NCBI RefSeq assembly: GCF_946886695.1 | Contig: NZ_CAMPJD010000010.1 | Location: 32,164-96,163 of the forward strand | Reading direction: 5' to 3' | Source: an uncultured Pseudoxanthomonas sp. | Lineage (GTDB): Bacteria > Pseudomonadota > Gammaproteobacteria > Xanthomonadales > Xanthomonadaceae | Length of the DNA stretch: 64,000 bases | Shown here: positions 28,615-37,553 of the stretch, in pieces | Layout: every line of letters starts with the position of its first letter | How positions within the stretch are numbered: the stretch's first letter is position 1 | The notes under the pieces: generated by a model | Database searches by the model: none | What the model was told of the DNA's origin: nothing | Seen by the model: only the letters and a program-made list of their open reading frames with translations | Position numbers and translations under genes: made by a program

Positions 28615-31581
28615 TCAGTTCGACACCAGGCGGTCGCGCCCCCGTTCCTTGGCGCGATAGAGGCGCTCGTCGGCCTCGCGCAGCAGATCGCGCAGGTCCT
28701 GGCCCGGCTGCAGTTCGGCCATTCCGATACTCACGGTGCAGCGCAGCGCGCTGCCATCCGGCGCATCGATGCTGGCCTGCGCGATGCCTTCGCGCAGCGC
28801 CTCCAGTCGCGCGCGCGCAACGGTCCACGGCAATTGCTGGCACACCAGGAATTCCTCGCCGCCGTAGCGCGCGATCAGCACGCCTTCCTGGGCGCCGGCC
28901 AGTCGTTGGGCCAGCGCCGCCACCTGTGAAAGCACGTCGTCACCGAACGCATGCCCGTAACGGTCGTTGACCGACTTGAAGTGGTCGATGTCCAGCAGAG
29001 CGACGCAGAGGGGACGGCCTTCGCGACGGCTGGCTTCCCGCGCCTCGGCCAGGAACGCATCACCCGCGCGCCGATTGGCCAGGCGGGTCAACGGGTCATG
29101 CCCGGCCTGGTAGGCCAGCTGTTCCAGCAGGTGGGCGTGGGCCTCGCTTGCCCGCTCCAGCTGCGCGTTCTTGTCGCTCAGCTCCGAGGTGCGCGCCTCC
29201 ACCAGCGCTTCAAGTCGGCGCTGCCGGCGCCGCTGGCGACGCATCGCCAGCAGCAGGATGGCCCAGCCCGCAAGTGCCAGCAGCAGCACATAGGCCACCA
29301 TCGCCCATGCGCGCAGCCACCAGGGCGCTGCCTTGTCGAACGCCACCGCCTGGGTCACCACCGTGTCCTGCTTGCTCCAATCCGCGGGCGCATTCATCAC
29401 CTGGACCTCGAAGCGCAGCTGTCCGGGGGGCAGGTTGGTGTATACGGCGGCGTGGGTGATGCCGTTGTCGGTTTCGATCCAGTCGCGATCGAAGCCCACC
29501 ATGCGGTAGCGATACCGCAGGCGCTCCGGTGCGCGTTGGTTGAGGCCGGCGAAGCGGATCACCACGCGTCGCGTGTCTGCGGCCAGCTCATGGCGCGGTT
29601 GCATCGGCAGCACGCGACCGTCGGCCTCCACCGATTCCATCACCAACGTCACGCCCTGTGCGCGCTGGCGCCTTGCATCGTCGGGGTCGATAACGCCAAT
29701 GCCGTTCGCCGTCGCGAACCACAATTTTCCGTCACGCATGCGCCATCCCGCCGGCGCGCTCGCGCCGTTGGCCTGGCTGCTGGGCAAGCCGTCGGCGTGG
29801 GTGAATGCCTCCACCGGCAAGCGGGCGAGATGATGGTTCTCCACCGCCGTCAGCGCCGGCCGGGAGATCCGGAATACGCCCCGATTGCTCGATGCCCAGA
29901 AATCGCCGTTGTCGTCTTCCAGCAACCGGAACAGGCGGTTGTTGGGCAGGCCCTGACGATGATCGAATTGCGTGAATCGCCCATCCCGCCAGTGCAGCAG
30001 GCCGCGATCGGTCGCTATCCACAGGCTGCCGTCGGGATCGGCCAGGAAGTCGAATGCGGCCACGGCGGGAAAGCCCGAGTCCGGCGTCCATGCCCGCAGC
30101 GATCCGTCGCGTTGCATCATCGCCATGCCATTGCTGGTGCCGATCCACAACCGGCCTTCGCCGGTCTCGTAAAGGACGTAGACATTGCCGTCAGGCAGGC
30201 CATCGGCGGCGCTGTAATGCCGCACGATGCGCCCCTCCCGATACACGCTGAGGCCCTCATTGCCGCCGATCCACAGCGAACCGTCAGCACGCTCCAGCAG
30301 GGCGCGCACGTGGTTGGACGGCAGGCCACGTGCTTCGTCGATGCGCCAGGGCAGTGCCTGCGGGTTGTCCGCGGCGGCGGGCAGGTGGATCACGCCCTGA
30401 TCGTAGGTGCCCACCCAGAGGCCACCGTCGCGCGCGTTGGCCATCGACAGGACAGAGGGGTCGGGCTTGCCATCGAATGCCAGCGACACTGCGCGGCTGC
30501 GGCCGTTCTCCCACGCATCCACGCCCATCGGATGCCCGATCCAGATGCCCTGGTCCGGCCGTTCGATGATCGCGCGCACATAGATGTCGCGCAGGCCGTT
30601 GCTGCGGCCCAGTCCAAAGACGGGCCCGTCCGAAATGCGGAACAACCCGTTCGTGGTGCCCACCCACAGCAGGCCGTCGCGATCTTCGAACAGGGCTGGG
30701 GCCAGGCGTCCCATCAACCCGTGGCGCTCGCCCAACGTCTCGTACCGTCCCTGGCCATATCGGCGCAGCCCATCCAGGGTGGAGATCCAGAGATTGCCGT
30801 TGCGGTCTTCCAGCATGGCCTCGGCGCGTGCCCCGGTGATCTGCTGCGCGCGGCCCTGCTCGATCCGCCATGCCCCCCCGCTTCCACCCACCAGGATGCC
30901 GCCCCAGCGCGAAGGCTGGATGGCCAGCACGGATGTCCCGGGCAGGCCCACCCCGCGCGCCCAGTCGATGGCACGGCCCTGGGTGATCCGGAACAGGCCG
31001 TGCCGGTTCCCCACCAGTACCTGCCCGTCGGACAAGGGCAGGATCGCGAGCACACGCTCGTTGGCCAGGCGCGCGTGCGCACTGCCGACGTCGTGCAGGC
31101 GACCATCGCGGTCGAGGCGGAACAGGGAATGATCGGTGCCGATCCACAGCACGCCGTCCGGCCCGAACCGCAGCACCGAGACGTCCGGCAGGGTACCGGC
31201 CGGCCCGGGCAAGCGTTGCCAGCGGCCCTGGTGGAACCGCACCAAGCCGGGACCGACACGCCCCAGGCTGAGCACCATGCCGCCTTGCGGATGCGGCGTG
31301 ATGGCTCGCACGCCCTCGATCTCCATGCCCTGCACAGTGCCTGCGTCGTACTGCGTGAAGCGGCGGCCATCGAACCGCGCGGCGCCTTCCCACGTGCCCG
31401 CCCACAGGTAGCCATCGGCATCCTGGCTGAGGGCATGCACCAGGTTGTGCGGCAGCCCGTCCTCCATGGTCCAGCGCGCCAGCGTGTACTCCTCCACCTT
31501 GCGCGCAGGGTCGAGCGCCCATGAGGGCGTGCTGGCGAGCAGGGCCAACAGGCAGAGGCCGGAGGTCAACAGGCAGCGCAC
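28615..31581 (-). CDS. Diguanylate cyclase with periplasmic beta-propeller sensor
   Basis: 988 residues, GTG start with signal sequence MRCLLTSGLCLLALLASTPSWA. Many Reg_prop-type repeats follow (EDGLPHNLVHALSQDADGYLWAGTWEGAARFDG, and further copies with GxLWIGTxxGL), forming a large propeller, then a Y_Y_Y-type domain (YRYRMVGFDRDW), a transmembrane segment near residue 757, and a coiled coil. A GGDEF domain (DPLTRLANRR to YGGEEFLV near 906) closes the protein. GGEEF is compatible with activity, making cyclic di-GMP from GTP. The usual RxxD inhibitory site before it reads AQEG, so product feedback is probably missing. Signal unknown. Confidence 0.92.
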   Translation of the reverse strand: MRCLLTSGLCLLALLASTPSWALDPARKVEEYTLARWTMEDGLPHNLVHALSQDADGYLWAGTWEGAARFDGRRFTQYDAGTVQGMEIEGVRAITPHPQGGMVLSLGRVGPGLVRFHQGRWQRLPGPAGTLPDVSVLRFGPDGVLWIGTDHSLFRLDRDGRLHDVGSAHARLANERVLAILPLSDGQVLVGNRHGLFRITQGRAIDWARGVGLPGTSVLAIQPSRWGGILVGGSGGAWRIEQGRAQQITGARAEAMLEDRNGNLWISTLDGLRRYGQGRYETLGERHGLMGRLAPALFEDRDGLLWVGTTNGLFRISDGPVFGLGRSNGLRDIYVRAIIERPDQGIWIGHPMGVDAWENGRSRAVSLAFDGKPDPSVLSMANARDGGLWVGTYDQGVIHLPAAADNPQALPWRIDEARGLPSNHVRALLERADGSLWIGGNEGLSVYREGRIVRHYSAADGLPDGNVYVLYETGEGRLWIGTSNGMAMMQRDGSLRAWTPDSGFPAVAAFDFLADPDGSLWIATDRGLLHWRDGRFTQFDHRQGLPNNRLFRLLEDDNGDFWASSNRGVFRISRPALTAVENHHLARLPVEAFTHADGLPSSQANGASAPAGWRMRDGKLWFATANGIGVIDPDDARRQRAQGVTLVMESVEADGRVLPMQPRHELAADTRRVVIRFAGLNQRAPERLRYRYRMVGFDRDWIETDNGITHAAVYTNLPPGQLRFEVQVMNAPADWSKQDTVVTQAVAFDKAAPWWLRAWAMVAYVLLLALAGWAILLLAMRRQRRRQRRLEALVEARTSELSDKNAQLERASEAHAHLLEQLAYQAGHDPLTRLANRRAGDAFLAEAREASRREGRPLCVALLDIDHFKSVNDRYGHAFGDDVLSQVAALAQRLAGAQEGVLIARYGGEEFLVCQQLPWTVARARLEALREGIAQASIDAPDGSALRCTVSIGMAELQPGQDLRDLLREADERLYRAKERGRDRLVSN

Positions 31582-31662
31582 GGCACGGGGTCCGGAGGGT
31601 CTTCGACCTGTGCAGTATCGGCTGCGGCGGGGGTCTTCTTGAAGCCCGCCGCGTGCCGGATG

Positions 31663-34600
31663 TTACGAATCGGCGCCCTGCTCCGGTTTGACCTTGAACC
31701 AGGCGGCATACAACGCCGGCAGGAAGAACAGCGTCAGCACGGTCGCCACCGTCAGGCCGCCCATGATGGCGACGGCCATCGGGCCGAAGAAGGCGCTGCG
31801 CGACAACGGGATCATCGCCAGCACCGCGGCCAGCGCGGTCAGCACGATGGGACGGAAGCGGCGCACGGTGGCGTCGATGATCGCGTGCCAGCGGTCATGG
31901 CCGGCCTGGATGTCCTGGTCGATCTGATCCACCAGGATCACCGAGTTGCGCATGATCATGCCGGCCAGCGCGATCGTGCCCAGCATGGCGACGAAGCCGA
32001 ACGGCACCCGGAACACCAGTAGCGCCAGCGTCACGCCGATCAGGCCCAGCGGTGCCGTCAGCAGCACCAGCGCCACGCGCGAGAAGCTGCGCAACTGCAG
32101 CATCAGCAGCGTGGTCACCGCCAGCAGGAACAGCGGCATGCCGGCCGCGATCGACTTCTGGCCACGCCCGGAATCCTCCACCGTACCGCCGGTCTCCAGC
32201 AGGTAGCCCTGCGGCAACTGCGCGCGTATCCCGTCCAGCGTCGGCAGGATCTGCTGCACCACCGTGGGCGGCGTCACGTCGTCGTTGCGGATGTCGGCCC
32301 GAACCGTGACCGTCGGCAGACGGTCGCGGTGCCAGATGATGCCGTCCTCGAACGCGTATTCGAGGTTGGCGATCTGCGACAGCGGTACGCTGCCGCCGTT
32401 GCTGGTCGGCACGGCCAGGCTGCCCAGCAGGTCCAGGCGGGCACGCTCTTCGTCAGGTCCCCGCAACAGGATCTCGACCAGTTCGTTGCCTTCACGATAG
32501 GTGCTCACGCTCAGGCCCGACAGCGAACCCGACAGGAAGTGCGAGACCTGCGCCGTGCTGACACCCAGCGCGCGTGCGCGATCCTGGTCGATCTCCAGCC
32601 GCACGACCTTGCTGGGCTCGCTCCAGTCCAGGTTGACGTTGGTGACGTGCGGGTTGGCGCGCACCTTCTCCGCCACCTGTCGCGCGATGGTCTGTGCGCG
32701 GTCGACGTGCTCGCCGGAGATGCGGAACTGCACCGGATAACCCACCGGCGGTCCGTTCTCCAGCCGCGTCACGCGGAACTGCAGCTCGGGGAACTGCGGG
32801 CCGACCTCGTCGATCAGCCAGCGGCGCACGTCCTCGCGCGCTTCCGCATCGTCCGTCAGCACGACGAACTGCGAGAAGTTCGCCTGCGGCAACTGCTGGT
32901 CCAGCGGCAGGTAGAAGCGCGGCGAACCGGTGCCGATGTAGGCCACGTAGTTCTGGATGCCCTCGCGCGTGGCCAGCAGTTTTTCCAGCTTGCGCGCCTG
33001 CGCATCGGTGGACTTCAGCGAACTGCCCTCGGCCAGCTCCAGGTCCACCATCAGCTCGGGGCGCACCGAATCCGGGAAGAACTGCTGCGGCACGAAGCGG
33101 AACAGCGCGATCGACGCCACGAACGCGGCGACGGTGACGCCGATCACCAGCCAGCGACGACGCAGGCAGAACGCCAGCCAGCCGCGGAACCGCTGGTAGA
33201 ACGGCGTCTGGTACGGATTGTGGTCGTGCGCGTCGTGCGGCTTGGGCGCCAGCATCGCAGCGTACTGCGACCAGCGGTCGGCCAGTCGCACGCGGAACCC
33301 ACGCCAACGCGCCGCGAAGGAACCCGGTTTCGGCGGCTGCGGATTGCCAAGGTCGGGCAGCATCTTGTCGCCCAGATAGGGGATGAACAGCACGGCGGCG
33401 ATCCACGACACCACCAGTGCGATGGTCACCACCTGGAACAGCGAACGCGTGTATTCGCCCGTGCTCGATGCCGCCGTGGCGATCGGCAGGAAGCCTGCCG
33501 CGGTCACCAGCGTGCCGGTCAGCATCGGGAAGGCGGTGGATTCGTAGGCGAAGCTGGCCGCTTTCAGGCGATCGAAGCCCTGCTCCATCTTGATGGCCAT
33601 CATCTCCACCGCGATGATCGCATCGTCGACGAGCAGCCCAAGCGCCAGTACCAATGCGCCCAGCGAGATCTTGTGCAGGCCGATGCCGAAGTAATGCATC
33701 ACCGCGAACGTCATCGCCAACACCAGCGGGATGGACACCGCCACCACCAGGCCGGTGCGCAGGCCCAGCGAGAAGAAGCTGACCAGCAGCACGATGATCA
33801 CCGCTTCGGCGAGCACGCGCACGAATTCGCCGACGGACTCCTCCACTGCGGCAGGCTGGTCAGACACCTTGCGCAGCTCCATGCCCAGCGGCAGCGTCTT
33901 CTGCAGGCGCTGGAATTCGGTCTCGAGCGTTTCCCCGAGCTTGAGGATGTCGCCACCGTCCTTCATCGCCACCGCGATACCGATACCGGGTTGGCCCATG
34001 AAACGCATGCGCGGCGCGGCGGGATCGGCGAAGCCGCGCTTGATCTCGGCGATGTCGCCCAGCTTCACCGTGCGGCCACCGGCGCGGATCGGGAACTCCC
34101 GGATCTCGTCCACCGAACTGAATTCGCCGCTCACGCGCAGCTGCACACGGTCGCTCGCCGTTTCGAAGAAACCCGCAGGCGTCATCGCATTCTGTTCTTC
34201 CAGCGCCTGCTGGACCGCGCTCAATGGAATACCGAGCGTGGCCAGCTTGGTGTTGGACAGCTCGATCCAGATCTTCTCGTCCTGCAGCCCGACGAGTTCG
34301 ACCTTGCCGACGTCGTCCACCCGCTGCAGTTCCAGCTGGATCCGGTCGGCATAGTCCTTCATCACCGCGTAATCGAAGCCATCGCCGGTGAGCGCATAAA
34401 TGTTGCCGAACGTGTCGCCGAATTCGTCGTTGAAGAACGGACCGATCACGCCGCTCGGCAGCGTGGCACGGACGTCGCCGACCTTCTTGCGCACCTGGTA
34501 CCAGAGATCGGGAATTTCCTTCGACTTCATGGAATCGCGCGCCATGAAGATCACCTGCGATTCACCGGGACGCGAGTACGAGCGGATGAACTCGTAGTTG

Positions 34601-34833
34601 CCGGTGGTCATCAGCGCCTTCTCGATGCGCTCGGTCACCTGCTGCGAGACTTCCTCGGCGGTCGCGCCCGGCCATACCGTTCGCACGACCATCGCCTTGA
34701 AGGTGAACGGTGGATCCTCGGACTGGCCCAGGTGCTTGTAGGACCACGCGCCGATGATGCCCAGCAGGATCATCAGGAACAGCACCAGGCTGCGGTTGGT
34801 CAGTGCCCACTCGGAAAGGTTGAAGCGGCGCAT
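31663..34833 (-). CDS. RND-family efflux pump, inner membrane transporter
   Basis: 1056 residues from the ATG at 34831-34833, with GGAG upstream. Twelve transmembrane helices in the usual 1+5+1+5 arrangement with two large periplasmic loops. WPGATAEEVSQQVTERIEKAL is typical of RND pumps; LVLALGLLVDDAIIAVEMM near residue 400 carries the proton-relay Asp pair. The family exports drugs or other amphiphiles by proton antiport. It begins 4 bases after the adaptor gene stop, so the two form an operon, with a TetR regulator on the other strand. Substrates cannot be told from sequence. Confidence 0.95.
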   Translation of the reverse strand: MRRFNLSEWALTNRSLVLFLMILLGIIGAWSYKHLGQSEDPPFTFKAMVVRTVWPGATAEEVSQQVTERIEKALMTTGNYEFIRSYSRPGESQVIFMARDSMKSKEIPDLWYQVRKKVGDVRATLPSGVIGPFFNDEFGDTFGNIYALTGDGFDYAVMKDYADRIQLELQRVDDVGKVELVGLQDEKIWIELSNTKLATLGIPLSAVQQALEEQNAMTPAGFFETASDRVQLRVSGEFSSVDEIREFPIRAGGRTVKLGDIAEIKRGFADPAAPRMRFMGQPGIGIAVAMKDGGDILKLGETLETEFQRLQKTLPLGMELRKVSDQPAAVEESVGEFVRVLAEAVIIVLLVSFFSLGLRTGLVVAVSIPLVLAMTFAVMHYFGIGLHKISLGALVLALGLLVDDAIIAVEMMAIKMEQGFDRLKAASFAYESTAFPMLTGTLVTAAGFLPIATAASSTGEYTRSLFQVVTIALVVSWIAAVLFIPYLGDKMLPDLGNPQPPKPGSFAARWRGFRVRLADRWSQYAAMLAPKPHDAHDHNPYQTPFYQRFRGWLAFCLRRRWLVIGVTVAAFVASIALFRFVPQQFFPDSVRPELMVDLELAEGSSLKSTDAQARKLEKLLATREGIQNYVAYIGTGSPRFYLPLDQQLPQANFSQFVVLTDDAEAREDVRRWLIDEVGPQFPELQFRVTRLENGPPVGYPVQFRISGEHVDRAQTIARQVAEKVRANPHVTNVNLDWSEPSKVVRLEIDQDRARALGVSTAQVSHFLSGSLSGLSVSTYREGNELVEILLRGPDEERARLDLLGSLAVPTSNGGSVPLSQIANLEYAFEDGIIWHRDRLPTVTVRADIRNDDVTPPTVVQQILPTLDGIRAQLPQGYLLETGGTVEDSGRGQKSIAAGMPLFLLAVTTLLMLQLRSFSRVALVLLTAPLGLIGVTLALLVFRVPFGFVAMLGTIALAGMIMRNSVILVDQIDQDIQAGHDRWHAIIDATVRRFRPIVLTALAAVLAMIPLSRSAFFGPMAVAIMGGLTVATVLTLFFLPALYAAWFKVKPEQGADS

Positions 34834-34837
34834 GCCG

Positions 34838-35977
34838 TTACTCCGGGCGCGATGCGATATTGGCCGCATCGCCACCCGCGGCGACCCGGAGCGGGCGGTT
34901 GTTGCGGTCCACCGGCACCACGGTCTGGCCTTCGCGCAGGAGATGTCCGCCGGCCGCAACGACCCAGTCGCTGGCCTTCACCCCGCCCAGTACCGGCACC
35001 GAGGCTTCGCCATACCGCCCCAGTTGCACCGCCTGCGCCCGCACCTTGCCGGTCGCAGGATCGACGATCCACACCGTGGTCCTGCCCTCATTCCCGCGCT
35101 GGATGGCAGACAACGGCAGCTTCAATGCGGCCTTGCTGCCGTTCTCCTGCACATAGACGCGCGCGCTCTGTCCCAGTTCGACCTGCTGCTGCGCGTCGCC
35201 CACCAGGCTGACGCGCGCGGCATAGGTGCGCGTCTGCGCGTCGGCAGCGGGCGCGATCTCACGGATGGTGCCGGGCAGGCGCTGCCCGAGTGCATTCCAC
35301 AGTTCGACCATCACCGGCTGGCCCACGCTGAAATCACGGATGCGGTTCTCCGGCAGGCCGATGGCCACTTCGCGACCCCCGTCGGCGGCCAGGATGAAGA
35401 CGGTCTGGCCCGCGGCGACCACCTGCCCGGCTTCGGCCTGGCGGCTTGCAATCACGCCGTCGCGCGGCGCGCGCAATTGCGAATAGCCTTCCTGATTGCG
35501 CATCACGTCCATTTGCGCACGTGCGGCACGCGCCTGGCCTTCGGCCGCCTTGTACGCGGCCACCTGCGCGTCGTACGCCGACTGGCTGATCAGCTTGTCG
35601 CCGACCAGCTTGGCGTAGCGGTCGCGGTCGCCGCGCGCGCGGACAAGGTCGGCGTCGGCCGCGGCAAGTTGCGCCTGCGCGGCCTGTGCCTGCAGCGCGA
35701 AGTCGCCCGGGTCCAGCAGCGCAAGCACTTCGCCCTTCTGCACGCGGGCGCCGGCATCGACGTTGCGACGCACCAGGTTGCCGCTTACACGGAACGACAG
35801 CGGACTCTCCTCGCGTGCGCGCACTTCGCCGGCGTACGCCGACAGCGCGGCCTCGGCGCCACCGCCGGGGTGGACCACCAGCGCGGGACGCGCCGACTCC
35901 ACAGGCTGCTCCGCACTGCATGCGGCAAGGCCGAGCAGCACGATTCCGAACACTCCGTTCCAGCGCATATGGCGCAT
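34838..35977 (-). CDS. RND pump periplasmic adaptor, lipoprotein
   Basis: 379 residues from the ATG at 35975-35977, chosen because GGAG stands 6 bases before it; an ATG 12 bases upstream is in frame but less well placed. FGIVLLGLAAC is a lipobox, so it is anchored by lipid. SFRVSGNLVRRNVDAGARVQKGEVLALLDPGDF is the first half of the lipoyl-like domain, followed by a coiled-coil hairpin (AQAAQAQLAAADADLVRARGDRDRYAKL) and SQLRAPRDGVIASRQAEAGQVVAAGQTVF, then barrel parts. It links the RND pump to an outer membrane channel, perhaps the TolC at 37554. Confidence 0.93.
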   Translation of the reverse strand: MRHMRWNGVFGIVLLGLAACSAEQPVESARPALVVHPGGGAEAALSAYAGEVRAREESPLSFRVSGNLVRRNVDAGARVQKGEVLALLDPGDFALQAQAAQAQLAAADADLVRARGDRDRYAKLVGDKLISQSAYDAQVAAYKAAEGQARAARAQMDVMRNQEGYSQLRAPRDGVIASRQAEAGQVVAAGQTVFILAADGGREVAIGLPENRIRDFSVGQPVMVELWNALGQRLPGTIREIAPAADAQTRTYAARVSLVGDAQQQVELGQSARVYVQENGSKAALKLPLSAIQRGNEGRTTVWIVDPATGKVRAQAVQLGRYGEASVPVLGGVKASDWVVAAGGHLLREGQTVVPVDRNNRPLRVAAGGDAANIASRPE

Positions 35978-35989
35978 ACACCGCTCCAT

Positions 35990-36056
35990 GACGACTTCAA
36001 TTAGTAGACTTGGCGGTATAGTATAAATATCGAACCGAGTAGTCTAGTATTACGAC
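35990..36056. promoter_or_regulatory. Divergent promoter/operator region of the RND pump and TetR regulator
   Basis: A 67-base AT-rich gap holds TATAGTATAAATAT, which offers -10 elements on both strands. TAGACT on the plus strand near 36004 is mirrored by AGTCTA near 36043, giving imperfect inverted arms around the AT core. This is the kind of layout a TetR dimer would bind to silence both directions. The binding site itself is inferred. Confidence 0.45.
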
Positions 36057-36728
36057 ATGGTCAGCCCGCCCACTTCCGCCAGCCGTCGCAAGTCCCCCAC
36101 CAAGGCCGCCACCAGCGGTCCCGGCCGCCCGAAGGATCTCGGCAAGCGCGCCGCGATCCTGGAGGCCGCCAAGCAATTGTTCGCGCGCGAGGGTTTCAAC
36201 GGCGTCAGCATGGACCAGATTGCCGCCGAGGCCGGGGTCTCCAAATTGACGGTTTACAGCCATTTCGGCGACAAGGACGCCCTGTTCGCCGCGGCCGTGC
36301 AGGCCAAATGCGAGGAAATGCTCCCCGACACGCTGTTCCAGATCGAGCTGAAGGGCTCGCTGCGCGACCAGCTGAAGGCGATCGCGCAGGCTTTCTTCGC
36401 GCTGATCACCAGCGAAGAGGCCATCAGCACGCACCGCATGATGATGGTCCCCGGCAACATCGACGACAAGCTCAAGCAGACGTTCTGGGAAGCCGGCCCA
36501 CAGCGCACCCATGACGCCTTTGCGGCGCTGCTGCAGGCGCAGGTGGCCAAGGGCGAGTTGGACATCCCCGATGTGGCGACGGCGTCCATCCAGTTCTTCA
36601 CCCTGATCAAGGGCGAAGTACATGCCCGCATGACATGCGGCCTGTGCAGCCAGCCCGGCCAGTCCGACACCCGGCGGCACATCGATGCCACCGTGGACAT
36701 GTTCCTGAGGGCCTATGGCCGGCGCTGA
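36057..36728 (+). CDS. TetR-family repressor of the RND pump
   Basis: 223 residues. A basic, Ser/Pro-rich first 25 residues is followed by the TetR DNA-binding domain: KRAAILEAAKQLFAREGFNGVSMDQIAAEAGVSKLTVYSHFGDKDALFAAAV (about 30-80). The remainder is helical and should bind a ligand that releases the repressor from DNA. The C-terminal region resembles AcrR-type regulators (FFALITSEEAISTHRMM). It is divergent from the adaptor and pump genes 67 bases away, so it very probably represses them and itself. Confidence 0.92.
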   Translation: MVSPPTSASRRKSPTKAATSGPGRPKDLGKRAAILEAAKQLFAREGFNGVSMDQIAAEAGVSKLTVYSHFGDKDALFAAAVQAKCEEMLPDTLFQIELKGSLRDQLKAIAQAFFALITSEEAISTHRMMMVPGNIDDKLKQTFWEAGPQRTHDAFAALLQAQVAKGELDIPDVATASIQFFTLIKGEVHARMTCGLCSQPGQSDTRRHIDATVDMFLRAYGRR

Positions 36729-36833
36729 AGCTGAAGGCCAGCCCTGCGCGTCGGAGGTCGCGATGACTTCCGGCACTGCGTCCGCCATGGCGGCTGCCCC
36801 GATCCTTGCCCAGCGCGGACCGAGCCAGCCCGG

Positions 36834-36839
36834 TAAAAT
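36834..36839 (+). promoter_or_regulatory. Probable -10 element before the methyltransferase gene
   Basis: TAAAAT inside GTAAAATGCCGG, identical over 12 bases to the element before ppa. No convincing -35 at normal distance. Confidence 0.3.
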
Positions 36840-36875
36840 GCCGGGCCCAGCCCCCTGCGTCGGATGACCACCCCC

Positions 36876-37532
36876 ATGACGATCAACTACACCCAGGCCC
36901 GCGAAAACATGGTCGAGCAGCAGGTACGTCCCTGGGACGTGCTGGATGCGCGCGTGCTGGAAACGTTGGCCACGTTGCCGCGCGAGGCCTTCGTGGCCGA
37001 CGCGCATCGTGCACTGGCCTACGCGGACCTGGAGCTGCCGCTGGGCCACGGCCAATCGATGATGAAGCCCGTCGTCGAGGGCCGCACCCTGCAGGCGTTG
37101 AAGCCGCAGGCCGATGAGGACGTGCTGGAAATCGGCACCGGCAGCGGCTACCTGACCGCCTGCCTGGGCCACCTGGCGCGCGAAGTGGTCAGTCTGGAAA
37201 TCCACCCCGAATTCGCCGAAGCCGCGCGTGCGCGCCTCGATGCCGCTGGTTTGGGCAGCAACGTCCGCATCGACACCGTCGACGCGCTGACATGGGACAC
37301 CGACCGCCGCTTCGACGTGATCTGCGTGACCGGTGCCATGGCCAGCGTGCCTGCCCGCTTCCTGCAATGGCTGCGCCCCGGCGGCCGCCTGTTCGTCGTG
37401 CGCGGCACGTCGCCGGTGATGGAAGCCGTGCTGCACGTCAACGATGTCAACGGCCCACGCATCGAATCGTTGTTCGAAACCGACCTCCCCTACCTGGTCG
37501 GCGCCGCGCCGGCGCCCCAGTTCGTCTTCTGA
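36876..37532 (+). CDS. Protein-L-isoaspartate O-methyltransferase family protein
   Basis: 218 residues from the ATG at 36876 (MTINYTQARENMVEQQVRPWDVLD); an in-frame ATG 12 bases earlier is also possible. EVLEIGTGSGYLTACL near residue 83 is the SAM-binding motif I, and REAFVADAHRALAYADLELPLGHGQSMMKPVV is the family's substrate-side region. Family members repair isoaspartyl residues in damaged proteins. The variant here has PLGHGQSMMKP rather than the more usual PIGxGQTIS, as in the divergent form found before tolC in xanthomonads, so true repair activity is not certain. It sits 21 bases before tolC and is probably cotranscribed with it. Confidence 0.85.
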   Translation: MTINYTQARENMVEQQVRPWDVLDARVLETLATLPREAFVADAHRALAYADLELPLGHGQSMMKPVVEGRTLQALKPQADEDVLEIGTGSGYLTACLGHLAREVVSLEIHPEFAEAARARLDAAGLGSNVRIDTVDALTWDTDRRFDVICVTGAMASVPARFLQWLRPGGRLFVVRGTSPVMEAVLHVNDVNGPRIESLFETDLPYLVGAAPAPQFVF

Positions 37533-37553
37533 AGATTAAAAAAAGGAACCCGC

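Noticed and set aside
32329..35211. A 960-codon plus-strand frame across the RND pump genes
   Set aside because: It is the shadow of the pump and adaptor, crosses the boundary between them, and gives a Gln/His/Arg-rich protein with no recognisable fold.
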